Positions 25,195 to 36,830 of a DNA stretch of 64,000 bases are shown in pieces. Both the position numbers and the translations under genes were made by a program. A model generated the notes under the pieces. The model was given only the letters and a program-made list of their open reading frames with translations. It did no database searches and was not told the origin of the DNA. Origin of the DNA: Paraescarpia echinospica (taxonomy: Eukaryota > Annelida > Polychaeta > Sabellida > Siboglinidae); the NCBI GenBank assembly GCA_020002185.1, contig CM034538.1, forward strand, positions 1,778,270-1,842,269, read 5' to 3'. Position 1 is the first letter of the stretch. Every line of letters begins with the position of its first letter.

Positions 25195-26670
25195 GATACA
25201 GACGGAGAGACAGACGTTGCAACAGAAACACTAGAAGAGAGAAGGACGCACAGCCATTGTAACAGACAAACGGACTGACAGCCTGGCAGACGGATGGAAA
25301 GACATTGCAACAGACAAACGGACTGACAGCCTGGCAGACGGATGGAAAGACATTGCAACAGACAAACGGACTGACAGCCTGGCAGACGGATGGAAAGACA
25401 TTGCAACAGACAAACGGACTGACAGCCTGACAGACGTACGAAATGACACTGCAACAGACAGATGGACAGACATATTAACAGACGGACGGAAAGACACTGC
25501 AACAGAGAGACGGACTGACAGCCTGACAGACGAACGGAAAGACACTGCAACAGACAGACGAACAGACAGCCTGACAGACGGACGGAAAGACACTGCAACA
25601 GACAGATGGACAGACAGACAGACTAACAGACGGACGGAAAGACATTGCAACAGACAGACGGACTGACAGCCTGACAAACGGACGGAAAGACACTGCAACA
25701 GAAAGACGGACAGACAGCCTGACAGACGGACGGGAAGACACTGCAACAGACAGACTAACAGACGGACGGAAAGACACTGCAACAGATAGACGGACTGACA
25801 GCCTGACAGACGGACAGAAAGACACTGCAACAGAAAGACGGACAGACAGCCTTGCAGACGGATGGAAAGACATTGCAACAGGCAATCGGACTGACAGCCT
25901 GGCGGACGGGTGGAAAGACATTGCAACAGACAAACGGACTGACAGCCTGACAGACGTACGAAATGACACTGCAACAGATAGACGGACTGACAGCCTGACA
26001 GACGGACGGAAAGACACTGCAACAGACAGATGGACTGACAGCCTGACAGACAAACGGAAAGACACTGCAACAGACAGACGAACAGACAGCCTGACAGACG
26101 GACGGAAAGACACTGCAATAGACAGGTGGACAGACAGACAGACTAACAGACGGACGGAAAGACATTGCAACAGACAGACGGACTGACAGCCTGACACACG
26201 GACGGAAAGACACTGCAACAGAAAGACGGACAGACAGCCTGACAGACGAACGGAAAGACACTGCAACAGACAGACTAACAGACGGACGGAAAGACACTGC
26301 AACAGATAGACGGACTGACAGCCTGACAGACGGACACTGCAACAGAAAGACGGACAGACAGCCTGACAGACGGACGGAAAGACACTGCAACAGAAAGGCG
26401 GACAGACAGCCTGACAGACGGACGGAAAGACACTGCAACAGACAGATGGACAGACAGACTAACAGACGGACGGAAAGACACTACAACAGACAGACGGACT
26501 GACAGCCTGACAGACGGACGGAAAAACACTGCAAAAGAAAGACGGACAGACAGCCTGACAAACGGACGGAATTACACTGCAACAGACAGACGGACAGACG
26601 AGCAGATAGAAAGACAGACGGACAAACACTGCAATAGAGAGACGAACAAACAGATGGACGGACAAAAGGA
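25195..26670. repeat. 44-48 bp minisatellite, more than 30 units
   Basis: Units of the form GACAGCCTGACAGACGGACG + GAAAGACACTGCAACAGACAGACG. Minus-strand frames are stop-free because the purine-rich unit lacks TTA/CTA/TCA in phase; I do not consider them genes. The array ends directly at duplicated segment X copy 2. Confidence 0.95.
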
Positions 26671-26674
26671 CAGC

Positions 26675-27480
26675 AAATCTGACACTTCGTTAGGCAAATA
26701 ACGTTACCACTTTTTTTGTCTTCGAGTTATGTAACTGTAGATCACCAATAGTATTACATATTATTAACAATGTCAAGGTGGTCGTTGAACCCCATCTCCA
26801 AGACAGCCATTATGAAAATAGATGGGTATGGTTAGCTCGAACATCAAGTAGGTATAGTGTTGCAAGCCTCTAGACAATGATTGGATTTTATCAAAATTAC
26901 AACCGAATTTTGCAAAGTAAAGGTAAGCTGTTGTACAGAGCGGTATCGACTCTATACGACTACTCAAAGCGTATTTCACTTTACTCCCTTGAAGAACTGT
27001 TCAACCGAACACCATATTGATTTACTGAGAAACGTTCAGTCACGCTGCAAATACTGCGACTAAAATATTTGTACACAAATATCCACCACTGTATATAGCC
27101 AGGTACTCATTTGTTACAGCTGAGTGAACTGAAACAAGGCTCTATGCACGCATCTGTAGCCATGATACTACAACACATAAACAACGATGGTCATTTAAAA
27201 TAATAATAATAATAATAAATTAATTACTAACATATAACATTCGATCAGAGCCGTAATGACGAGAACGTGTTCCTCGATGGTTTAAATAAAATATAATATG
27301 TGTAAATGTATACTCTCAATAGTGACGCAACGTTAGTAACCAACTGCATAGCTATGTTAATTAAGATTAACAAGGAACCCAACAAATTGAGTTGCATTAC
27401 ATTTCCAAAACTAAATTATTTTGTGTTCTTCGCTACTGTCCTCCTGTCCCACGTCACTCGTGTAGCCGCGGTTGTTCTGA
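26675..27480 (+). repeat. duplicated segment X, copy 2
   Basis: Same-orientation, diverged counterpart of 19869-21500. It begins within a few bases of the end of the 44-48 bp minisatellite, while copy 1 begins about 135 bp after a different (43-bp) minisatellite. Confidence 0.65.
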
Positions 27481-28012
27481 CCTGTCGTGCAGCAGAAAAA
27501 AACAGTTATATCACATGGCGATACAGGTCAGAGGATTCATCAAACAAGATCTTGATGCAGCCAGTGTAATTATTTCAAACACAATCACAGCTGTCGTGCG
27601 TTTACCAACGATACAATCTTATCAAACTGTCATCGAAAGCCCTTCATAGCAATAGGACTTACGGACATACGTATGGGTCATAGCAGTGTTTAAACTAGTA
27701 ACATAAAATGTGACGACCAGTGCTATATACGAAGAGCAGCCGTGCGGAACGGTTTTGTGTCGTCGGGGATCGCCCGATAATAAGCGATATCAAAGACACA
27801 TTTAGTTGGTGGGAGTGCTTTCAAAGTATCAAAACGTCGACGTTCACTTTGTTGCCTTTGATACAACTGATCACAACATTTTCATCAATCATTTATTTTA
27901 TGGCATGGTTATCTGGTACAACTTTAAGTTGGTTTTCGTCATCGCTAACATAATAAGGCACCAATGACTAAAAACTGTTGCCTCTCTTTCATCACCTCTC
28001 CCTCACTCATGA

Positions 28013-28715
28013 ATGAGTGAGTGAGTAACTGAGTGAGTGGATGAGTGGGTGGGTGAGTGGGTGAGTGGGTGAGTAACTGAGTGAGTGGATGAGTGGGTGG
28101 GTGGGTGAGTGGGTGAGTGGATGAGTGAGTGAGTGAGTAACTGAGTGAGTGGATGAGTGGGTGGGTTGGCGAGAGGGTGAGTGAATGAGTGAGTGAGTGA
28201 CTGAGTGAGTGAGTGAGTGGATGCGTGAGTGAGTGAGTGAGTGAGTGAGTGAGTGAGTGAGTGAGTGAGTGAGTGAGTGAGTGAGTGAGTGAGTGAGTGA
28301 GTGAGTGAGTGAGTGAGTGAGTGAGTGAGTGAGTGAGTGAGTGAGTGAGTGAGTGAGTGAGTGAGTGAGTGAGAGAGAGGAGTGAGTGAGAGAGTGAGAG
28401 GAGTGAGGAGTGTGAGGAGTGAGGAGGAGTTGAGTGAGAGAGTGAGGAGAGGAGAGTGAGGTGAGTGAGGAGGAGAGATGAGGAGGAGTTGGAGTGAGGT
28501 GTGAGTGGAGTGAGGAGTGAGTGAGTGAGGAAGAGTGAGTGTGAGGAGAGTGAGGGGAGTGAGTGTGAGTGAGTGTGAGAGTGGAAGAGAGTGAGTGAGA
28601 GTGAGTGAGTGAGTGAGCGATGTGAGTGAGTGAGCGTGAGTGAGTGAGTGAGTGAGTGAGTGAGTGAGTGAGTGAGTGAGTGAGTGAGTGAGTGAGTGAG
28701 TGAGTGAGTGAATCG
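28013..28715. repeat. (GAGT)n tetranucleotide array with interruptions
   Basis: Nearly continuous GAGT repeats, perfect at 28220-28370 and 28635-28710, with GAGGAGT/GTGGGTGA variants between. The minus-strand T-H-S-L frame is a repeat artefact. The same motif occurs at 43151-43186 and as its complement at 57621-57960. Confidence 0.97.
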
Positions 28716-29029
28716 ACGAGTGGGTGAACTAGTACAAAAGGAATGGTTCGACAAAGATTGGCACACCATACATTGTTGGAAATCGTAGCTTTCCTTAGCG
28801 ATTGGTAGAAAAAGAAATTACAAGGTAACGTGGATGAAACGGCAATTCTTTATCAAACATTGCCGTTTTTAATAAAATAGCACGTTGCTGGTTGTTTGTT
28901 CCAAACTCGCCTTGAAATTATGACAAACACCTCATTAGAAAGGTATCTAGTTGAACCAGTCACCTGAATTAACTACATTATCAATACTTCCACGTGCGGC
29001 TTAAATAATTATTAACCTAAACAATTTTT

Positions 29030-29425
29030 GTTATTTCCTTCTTTGGAAAGCCATATATAGCTAAAACGGTGATTCAGCAAGCTGACAAAGATATGTGTAT
29101 TTACGCTCGACTCTTTTTAAAACAGAACAAGAGACGATCGCGGTGTGCATGCCTTAGGACGTAGACGGTCACGGCGCTTGTGGGCGGAGAACGGAATAAA
29201 TGGAAACCAGGGAAGCGTCGTCGGCCAAGCTCTCCAGATAGAGACGGGCCGAGCTCGAACAAGCAGAGCAAATGAAAGAGACAAATCATTATATTGTCAG
29301 CCTGTCCTGGGTTCTTTGCCGGGACCGTTTCGCAGCTGTTTAATTTCTAAAGAAAAGTGGCTGAAGTACCTCCAAGAGCGGTTCTTTGTTCCATTATTCG
29401 GAATCAGCCAGGTATGGAATTATTT
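29030..29425 (+). repeat. duplicated segment Y, copy 2
   Basis: Diverged counterpart of 14990-15410. Its best frame reads PYIAKTVIQQADKDMCIYAR before stops, matching the copy-1 frame at several residues. It may be remains of a duplicated exon; the family is unknown. Confidence 0.45.
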
Positions 29426-29429
29426 ATAA

Positions 29430-30755
29430 GAAGTTCACTGAATAAGTTCTCTTGAATGTAGGAATCACACGAAGCGGGTGACACAGCGTCCGTCCTCAAT
29501 ATACAGAATTCACAATAGACCGTGTCTATAAATCCCAATGTTTTGATAACAATTTGAAAATGTTGCGGTCCATTTGTACTAACTGCGAACTGGTTCGAGT
29601 ATATTAAACGGGATTTGGCGGGAAGTGTGCCTTCAGCATGTGTTTTCTTGTATAACGAACGTGACATTATACAATGTGTGATAGACAAAGTATAATAGTT
29701 ACAGGATTTTGTTTACACAAACACCTGACTACGGCGAATTATATGCCAATCAACTCAATGTACTCTGCATTGGGATGTGGATCAAATTATATACTGTTGT
29801 TCTTTACTCGTAATAGTAACAAAACTAATATATGCACTTGGTTATTTAAATTATTGCGCACATATTGTAGCTGGGATATGAAACTATGTTCACTGCAGTT
29901 ATCCAATTAAAGAGACGAAATAGTATGAATTACAAAATGCTTTCGAAAAGGGGATTCGAACAAAGGGGATTCGCGAAGACCCGTTGAACCCTGTGGCAAT
30001 GGACTTGCAATTGCAGACCTATTCCAATGAAATCGTAATCGCAATCAGTCATAGACCTAGTGACCTTACAAACCGCACTACCTGTATAACGAGTCATAAA
30101 TCATCAGCTTTTCACTTCACTAATTATGCATTATGTGTCTGGATGTCAAACAAACACACAAGAAACATGAGTGATTGTAAGTAGTATACGCGCGCCACAT
30201 ACTACCGTGTCAGAATAAAACATCAAAGAACATCAAAGGGTTTTGGATCAGTAATTGGAAATAGATTCCTACTTATAAAAAAGAAATGATGGATGACCTG
30301 TCATAAAAATCTACTTATAAAAAATCTCTTATCTTAATTGCTTGCTGACATCCTGCTTATAAAAACGGTTTGGTTAATAGGTTTTTTGAACCCTTTTTTA
30401 TAGTCGCCGCGGGTTCATGTAAGTGCAAAAACCAATTAGTCAAACAGTAGTGCTGACCTCTTGTTACTATACGCTAAAATATACACAGTAGCGCCTCTAG
30501 TGCAAGAATGAGTAGACACTTATGTGTGAGGTTATGAAAACTCGTGGTTATATAAACGTAAACAGTGTACACAGTAGCGCCTCTAGTGCCGTCTATTTGA
30601 ATTCCTCGTTTATTATTATTATTATTATTATTTAGTCACTAGCCTAGGTCGGTGTATTATTTTGCGTGTGTTGTGGACTAGTTATTTTATTCATTTTGCG
30701 TTCCTGTACAAACCCGTATTACAACGGCTGCCTGGTCTCCATGAATTATGACGAC
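29430..30755. other. no gene seen; possible left edge of a Polinton near 30446
   Basis: Mostly unremarkable. At 30446 the sequence reads AGTAGTGCTGACC, and ACACAGTAGCGCCTCTAGTG occurs twice (about 30481 and 30573). Both resemble the termini and internal motifs of elements A and B, but the match is short and no target duplication was found. Confidence 0.25.
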
Positions 30756-30759
30756 ATCA

Positions 30760-31005
30760 GTGACCTATGACTTTGACGGTGTCGAAGTTAGTGACGAAAT
30801 ACAACAGTTCCCTGGTGTCGAAGAATAATTATGGTTTCGGTGACCTATGACTGCGACGGCGTTGGTGCCCTAGTTAAGGCTAGCTTTATGGCCGTGAGGC
30901 GGAACGGAGGTGACCTTTGACTGCGACGGCGTCGGTGGCCTAGTTAAGGCTAGCTGTGGGCGGGTGTACTAGCTTCATAGCCGTGAGGCGTAATGGAGGG
31001 AGTTA
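30760..31005 (+). repeat. three tandem copies of an 80-90 bp unit
   Basis: The phrase GTGACCTATGACT(G)(C)GACGG(C/T)GT recurs at about 30760, 30838 and 30910. The last two copies also share CCTAGTTAAGGCTAGCT and GCCGTGAGGCG. Confidence 0.7.
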
Positions 31006-31439
31006 AACATAACATAGACCGACGCTAAACGGAGATTGCGCTTTATTTGTCATATTCTAAGCTAGCTAGGAGTGAGTAAGACTGTTTTCTAATTAGTGTG
31101 CTGTATTACTAAGCTGAAGTTGGCTTTATAGTGGAATATAGAGGCCTACAGTAAATCGGATGTATTACGACGAGGACTGTACAAATGAAAGGAGACGGTA
31201 AGCAATATAGTTTTTATTAGTTAAGTTGTTTAGTGTGTTTTAAAAAATACTATAAGAAGAGAGTAGATATTACAAACGTTAGTAGTTTTTGGCCCCGTAC
31301 CCTCTTGGGGGCCCAACGAAATGGCCGTCTCGATATGGTGTTCGATATGGTGTTCGAGCTGGCCAAGATAAGGGCCAAAGCGTGAACGATGGTAGTTTTT
31401 GACCAGCGGATGGTGGTGGCGACGATAGTAATCGGCTTC

Positions 31440-31850
31440 GACCAAGTGGCGAGTGTTAGTTGACGGGGCGGCGCGGTATCCCCGTCACTTTTCCCGTGGA
31501 CCGAGGCGTTGGCGATTGACGATCCGTTGGAATTATGACCACGCTGTGTCGGCGACCAAGCGGTGGGTACACAGCGGGTGGTGGTGACGTTCGGCCAAGC
31601 GGCTGCGGCGCGTTCCGTCGGCCAACAATGGTTGGTGCCGTCAGTGAAAACCGCCCACGGCCCCGTCCAAGCGGCTGCGGTGCACCCACCGCGGTCGCTC
31701 GGCCAAGCGGCCGCTTCGCGCTCAGTCGGCTGGCTGGTGATAATCGTGAAAACCGCCTACGGCCTCGACCAAACGGCTTCTGTGTGCCGAACGGCTGTGG
31801 TGAGCGAGTCCAATACTCGTGCGCCAGGGGTAACGGACTAAACCCAATCC
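31440..31850. repeat. GC-rich imperfect repeats (GGCCAAGCGGCTGCGG)
   Basis: GC-rich stretch with several direct copies of (C)GGCCAAGCGGCTGCGG and GTGAAAACCGCC(C/T)ACGGCC. Open frames in several phases carry no recognised domain. It lies upstream of the GC-rich Polinton C and may be part of its end. Confidence 0.45.
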
Positions 31851-31989
31851 AATCGATGGAAAAATGTTGTTCGTGTTTTAAATACAAGAATCTGTATACA
31901 TATAGACAAAAGGGAAAAACGTTATTAGAAGAGAAAATAGTAGAATTTGTAAACAAATATTTTTAGTTAGTATCGAGTGAATATTAAAA

Positions 31990-32530
31990 GGAAAGTTATT
32001 GTAGGTGTAACGTACCGATGATCGAAGTCTCTGTTCATTCTTGTTATGTGTAGTTTTGCCTCGTCGTACACAACGTCTGTACGCATGATTATTGTTTAAC
32101 GGAATGACGGTTGTTGTTGTTTACGACGCTCGCTGTAGGTTCTATGAGCACCTGCTGTTTGGCACGTAGCCCCGTTACGTAAGCACCTTTCCCAACCGGT
32201 TGCATACTTTTCTAAATCCTTAATAAAACCCTAAACGCGTAAAATAAACGGTTTATAATACGAAGTAAGGACTAGAGAATCTTACCGTAAAGTTATATTT
32301 GAAAATAACGTTCTATAAAAGCGACGCGAAATTTGTGCTCTAACATGACCGAACGTTTTTTGTATTTTCAATAACCTTGCCAAACTCGGCTGTTTTGTGG
32401 CATACGTGAGCAAGCGCAAGGAGTCTATTTGCTACGTTAGTATTAATAGAGCGGCCAAGAATGCCTCTGTATTCATTTATTTTCGGTGTGTTAACGTCGT
32501 GTTACTTTTCTTCGCCTTCACAGACCATCG
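31990..32530. other. leader region of Polinton C gene block; no gene seen
   Basis: AT-richer sequence between the GC-rich repeats and the RPA-like gene. No TATA box could be assigned with confidence. Confidence 0.3.
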
Positions 32531-32538
32531 CTGTCATA

Positions 32539-33867
32539 ATGCCGGTTCAAGGGGAACAAGGTGTACTCGATGCTATGTTGAAGAAGAAAAAGAAGATGGT
32601 TACGACGGCTAGAGAACCGAAGCCCTCTGCATCAGTGCTGCTGCATCGTCGCCGCTGGTACCCGCTGTCGCTTCCGCCGTGCCGTCGGCTCCAGCCGTCG
32701 GCGCAGTGCAGTCTGCTACCGCTGTAGTCGCCGCCGCTCCCGTTGATGGAGCGATATCGCCGCCGACGGTCACCGAACAGGAGGTGCCTGCCGATTGCGC
32801 GTCGTTGGCGCTTTACGATCCATCCTTGGTGAGATTGAAACAACTCATAGAGGAGGGTGACGGGTTGCATAAGATATCTACATCTGTCAGGATCGAAACA
32901 ATTGCGTGGAGAACAAAATGTACGTACGCTGGTTGTTCTCAGTGTAAGCGTAAAGTTCAGCGATCCAGGGCCGGCGCTATGATGTGCTTATCCCATGGCG
33001 TACAAGTTAAACCAAAAAACTATTTTTCGGTTCGTGCGATGGTAAAGGAAGTCGGCCCGAAGACCGATCACGAAATTTGGCTTACTCTTTTCGAGAACGC
33101 CATGTCGAAACTCGTCTCATACGACGCCGACTATCTCGCCCCTATGATGCCGGAAAAATTACGCGACACTTTAACGGCCCTCGTCGGTACGGTCCTGGAA
33201 GTCTCCCTGCGAAAAACCATATGGGGTGAAATGGTGACGTACGCCGTCCGGAGTCTGAATACTATTCCGAAGCCGGAGTAAAGCGATCACCCTTGAATGA
33301 CTAACACTTGCTTCGTTTGTTGTGCTGCAGGACGCCGACAGCCGAGATCGTGTACTCGACGGCCTAATCGCCAACGCTTTGAGGGCAGCGCACGAGGAGA
33401 AGGGACCTGCTGTTGAGAAGCGCCGCCACATCAATGTAGATTACAACGCCGCCGCCGTCACCATCGCCGATGTCTTGAGCACAGCGGACGACGACGACGT
33501 CGCTTCGGCCGAGAAACGCGTCAAAAATAACGCCGACACTCCATGGCCGCTATTGAAGGAGGTCGAATATAAACCGCCGAAGTGCGCGACATCCATTCGC
33601 CTGCCTTCGTACAACGACGCGGCGTCGGCCTCGACGTCATCGCCGCCGGCACCGACAACGTATACGACCCTGTACCCGGTGCCCGTGTACGTCGAGTCGG
33701 CGCCGCTGGAGGTCGTGTCTCTTTTCGTCGGACGAACTTCCGTCTCTGATCGATGGCAACCAACCACCGCAACGAGCCGCAGCCCCGCAGCCCCGCAGCA
33801 GCAGCAGCAGCAGAATTACGACCCGCATCTGCAGGGGTCCCTCATAACGACATTTGCGGGGCGGTAA
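32539..33867 (+). pseudogene. RPA-like single-strand DNA-binding protein of Polinton C (two exons, one frame break)
   Basis: The recognisable part, 32679-33277, resembles the C-terminal OB fold of replication protein A: a zinc ribbon CTYAGCSQCKRKV...MMCLSHG is followed by YFSVRAMVKEVG and IWLTLFENAMSKLV. A second exon is supported by GTAAAG at 33278 and an in-phase AG at 33340-33341 (64-bp intron), leading to a 175-residue Ser/Pro/Ala-rich tail ending at 33867. The likely ATG at 32539 (MPVQGEQGVLDAM...) is in another frame from the OB fold. The frame changes by one near 32640, so the gene appears broken unless this is a sequencing error. The likely role is coating replicating element DNA. Confidence 0.6.
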
Positions 33868-33956
33868 AGGTGACTGCAGAGCGCCTTCGTCGAAGTGATC
33901 GGGGAAACGGTAATGGATCGTGCGCGCCACTTCTGCGGTGAGTGTCCACCCGAGGA

Positions 33957-35045
33957 AGGATGCACGAAGCGCACGAGCTCCTGATCCAACCTCAGTGGAC
34001 GCTCATGGGGAGCTTTTTCGGCACCAAGATTCTACTCGCGACTCCCCTAATACGGTGGTATCTGGAGCACGGACTCGTCGTCGACCGCGTGTACTACATC
34101 GTCGAGTATGAGCCGATCGCGTTCTTTCGTCGCTTCGGCGACACGGTCTCCGCCGCGCGACGCGAGGGCGACACAGACCCCGACAAAGTCATCTTCGCTG
34201 ATACGCTTAACCTTCTTGGGAGCAGTTCCTATGGGAAAACTATCACACGAGTCGACCTGCACCGGGACATCAAGTTCTACACGTCTACCGGTGCCGCGAC
34301 GCTGATCAACGATCGACGCTTCCGGCAGCTCGACGTCGTCGTACCCGACGGTCTCTTCGAGGTGGCGATGTTCAAGCGAACCGTGAAGTACGCGCTGCCC
34401 ATCCAGATCGGCTACTTCGTGTACCAGTATGCCAAACAACGTATGCTGGAGTTTTATTACGACTTCATCGCTATCTACGTGCCGCGTCCCCTGTTCCAGT
34501 ACTGTGCAATGGACACCGACTCAGCGTATTTCGGCCTCGCGGGTCGGGGCATCGACGAGCTCGTGGAGGAGGCTAAGCGCGAGCACTACTTCCGCCACCG
34601 AGGAGATTGGTTCCCGTCGGAGTGCTGCGACGATCACGCGGAGGCGTACGTACAGTGCCGACTCGCCGGCCGACCGTGGGATGCGCCCGCCGAATGTTGC
34701 GCGAAGCATCGGACGTACCATAAGAGAACGCCGGGCCTCTTCAAAGAGGAATGGTCCGGCCGCGGTATCGTCGCGCTCTGCAGTAAGACCTACTACTGTT
34801 TCGGCACCGCCGGCGGGGATAAGTACTGCACGAAGGGGTTGAACAAGCGTTAGAACGACATCGACAAGGACGTCTTTCTCGCCGTGCTGCAAGGACAACG
34901 GAGCGGTAGTGGATGGAACCGCGGCTTCCAATTAAAGGAATCATCCGTGCTGAAGTACATTCAAGAGCGCGCGGCGTTGAGCTACTTCTACACTAAACAT
35001 CGCCTGCTCGACGACGGAGTCACTACGGCACCTATGCTCTTATAA
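33957..35045 (+). pseudogene. POLB: Polinton C DNA polymerase B, C-terminal third
   Basis: The protein-primed family B polymerase palm and thumb are visible: FADTLNLLGSSSYGKT (motif B), YCAMDTDSAYFGLA (motif C, with catalytic DTD), and the KTYYCFG...CTKGLNKR region near the C-terminus. About two thirds of the protein, including the exonuclease and motif A, is missing upstream. A TAG at 34851-34853 interrupts the frame, which then stays open to the TAA at 35043-35045, so this is a nonsense change near the normal end. It is about half identical by eye to the element B polymerase and much GC-richer, so C belongs to a different Polinton lineage. Confidence 0.88.
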
Positions 35046-35322
35046 ACACTACCCTAACCTAACCTAAGGACTACCCTACCCTACCTAACCTAAGGATTAC
35101 CTAAGGGGGGCCCGCCGCCCCTCCCCTAGGGTGTATGGATGTAGATAGGGTTATGGATGTGTGTAGGTAGGTAGGGTGCATGGATCTTCCATATGGGTAG
35201 GGGTATGGATGTATGTAGGTAGGTAGGAAATAATAAAGACTGAACTACAACAACGCAACAGTTTTCATCGTCTTTTATTTGTCACAACTAAGCGAATTGA
35301 AAGCAAAAAATTAAATGCGGTT
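35046..35322. other. convergent 3' region with polyadenylation signals
   Basis: Contains CCTAACCTAA-type and GTAGGTAGGTAGGGT low-complexity repeats. An AATAAA lies at about 35230-35235 for the plus-strand polymerase and another on the minus strand at about 35273-35278 for the protease block. Confidence 0.5.
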
Positions 35323-35763
35323 TTAGCCAGTCGAATACGAGACAATCGTTACCACCCTATCGGGGCGGAACAGGCACTGGAAGCCCTTTAACCGCATATC
35401 GCGGCATCGTAAGAGCAGGTAGGCGACGCAATATTGTCCGCATACGTTAGATACTCCGCTCTGCAGTCTCTTGTCATTGTACGTCCACGAGTCGCAGTTA
35501 CGGAAAAGGAAGGCGCGGAAGTCGGCGTGTAGCGGTGGTAGTCCGTACGAGTCGAAGTAGTCGCCTCGCCGATCGGCGTCCACGTAGACGGCCACCCAGT
35601 GTTCCCCCGGTTCGTCACCGTCGTCGGTGTTGCACACGAAGGCCGTCGGGTAAGCGGTGAGCCGTCTTTTCGGTAACTCGTCTTTAGGCAGGACACCGGT
35701 GACGACGTTTTTAGTGTACGCTTCGAGCTTCGGGCGGCGTATGAGCTGAAACGTGTCCATCAT
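35323..35763 (-). CDS. PRO: Polinton adenain-like cysteine protease
   Basis: An intact 146-residue frame from ATG (35763). The catalytic order of adenovirus-type (C5/Ulp1 clan) proteases is present: EHWVAVYVD (His), YFDSYGLPP (Asp/partner), LQSGVSNVCGQYCVAYLLL (Gln and nucleophile Cys). In virus-like Polintons this enzyme is thought to mature capsid proteins. It starts 4 bp after the stop of the preceding capsid-type tail, a polycistronic-like packing normal for these elements. It is the only large gene of element C that looks undamaged, perhaps by chance. Confidence 0.9.
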   Translation of the reverse strand: MMDTFQLIRRPKLEAYTKNVVTGVLPKDELPKRRLTAYPTAFVCNTDDGDEPGEHWVAVYVDADRRGDYFDSYGLPPLHADFRAFLFRNCDSWTYNDKRLQSGVSNVCGQYCVAYLLLRCRDMRLKGFQCLFRPDRVVTIVSYSTG

Positions 35764-35767
35764 CGGT

Positions 35768-35890
35768 TCAGTAGTCGTACACGACGTTCCGGTTCTTGTC
35801 GATCTCGAGCACCGTCTCGAACTCCCCGTACAAAACGACGTTCACCGTCCGGGGCAGCGCCGCTGCGAAGTGGACCTCCATGCGCAGGTT
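35768..35890 (-). pseudogene. C-terminal tail of a Polinton capsid-type (F54H12.2-like) protein
   Basis: The minus-strand frame ends MEVHFAAALPRTVNVVLYGE, then EFETVLEIDKNRNVVYDY and stop at 35768-35770. This ALP-x-x-V-N-V-V-x-Y...EIDxxRNV ending is, as I recall, that of the F54H12.2-like protein found upstream of the protease in Polintons. Only about 40 residues remain; the rest is deleted, joining it to the end of the integrase in another frame. Confidence 0.55.
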
Positions 35891-36830
35891 CCCCTTACGC
35901 AGGTTCCCTTTACGTCCCCCTTCACGAGCACCTCCGCGCCGCCTCCCTTACGTCGCCGACGCTGTAGAACAGCCTCCATGCGATACAGTTTATCCTTCGG
36001 GACGGTTACTCGTTGCAGCTCCGGTTCGTAGAAGGTGCCGTCTAGTAGCGTTCCGGCGTCGTCCCTCAATCGTTAAACGGGTGGGTCGGACGGGTGCGCT
36101 TCTACGACGGTGAAGAGCTCTTCGCTCCAGTTAGCCATGTACCCTTTCTTGAACCGACCCTTCGCCTTGCTGATGCGTACGCGATCTCCCTTTCGCAGTT
36201 TCGGCTTGGCTCCTCGTCGACTGACGCCGGCGTACAACCGCTGCCACACACTCTCCTGGTTCGCGGCGTTTGCACTCGCCGGCGTCCTACCGATGCTTCG
36301 ATGGTAGGCACTGTTGTACCACCGCACGAAGTCCAGCAACGGCTTTACGTATCTCAGCGTCTGATGCTTCGTGAAGTACCTCCACATGCAAGTCTTTAGT
36401 GTCCGATTGAATCTTTCCACGACACTCGCTTTAGTCTCCTCGTCGTGCGTCACGAAATGGTGGACGCTGTGTTCCGTCAAAAGTTTCTGAAAGGGTCTGT
36501 TGAGAAACTCCGTCCCCTTGTCGTTCTGTAGCGCGTTCGGCGGCTGCTCCTGCTGCTGCATCAGGCTCTCGAAGGCCGTAACGAGCGCCGGACCGGCTTT
36601 ACTCTTCAATGGGACGCACCACGCTCGCTTCGAAAAGACATCGATGACCGTCAATAGGAACGATATACCGTCGTTGTACTTTTTCAGTTTAGCGACATCG
36701 ACGAGATCGGCTTGCCACTGCTGGTTTCAACCGCCTACGATAACGCAACGTCGTTTGACCGGTTTGTGAAGCGTATAGGCGTCCTTTTCCGATAGCCACC
36801 GCTTGACGATCGGTTTGGGTACAACAGTCG
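35891..36830 (-). pseudogene. INT: Polinton integrase (DDE) with C-terminal chromodomain-like start, two stops
   Basis: Retroviral-type integrase core: QWQADLVDVAK (first Asp), LQNDKGTEFLNRPFQKLL (second Asp), KASVVERFNRTLK (Glu). Upstream is WLSEKDAYTLHKPVKRR. Downstream come the SH3-like piece RKGDRVRISKAKGRFKKGY and the segment GTFYEPELQRVTVPKDKLYR that leads into a chromodomain, of which only the first strands (MEAVL...AEVLVK) remain. A TGA at 36727-36729 and a TAA at 36073-36075 break the frame. After AEVLVK the sequence jumps into the capsid-protein tail, so an internal deletion removed most of the chromodomain and the capsid genes. The enzyme would join element DNA to the host genome. 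Confidence 0.85.

Noticed and set aside
25152..26665. Minus-strand frames rich in C, L, S and V over the 44-48 bp array
   Set aside because: All three phases are open because the repeat lacks stops on that strand.
27945..28769. Long minus-strand frame rich in T-H-S-L repeats (and the similar plus-strand frame at 57621-58412)
   Set aside because: It is the translation of a (GAGT)n/(TCAC)n array; the reading continues by chance into flanking DNA.
31535..31966. 143-residue GC-rich frame
   Set aside because: It lies in GC-rich direct repeats and several phases are open; no domain is recognised.
35046..35120. Telomere-like CCTAACCTAA repeats
   Set aside because: Only a few irregular units, mixed with CCTACCCTA; more like low-complexity 3' UTR than telomeric sequence.
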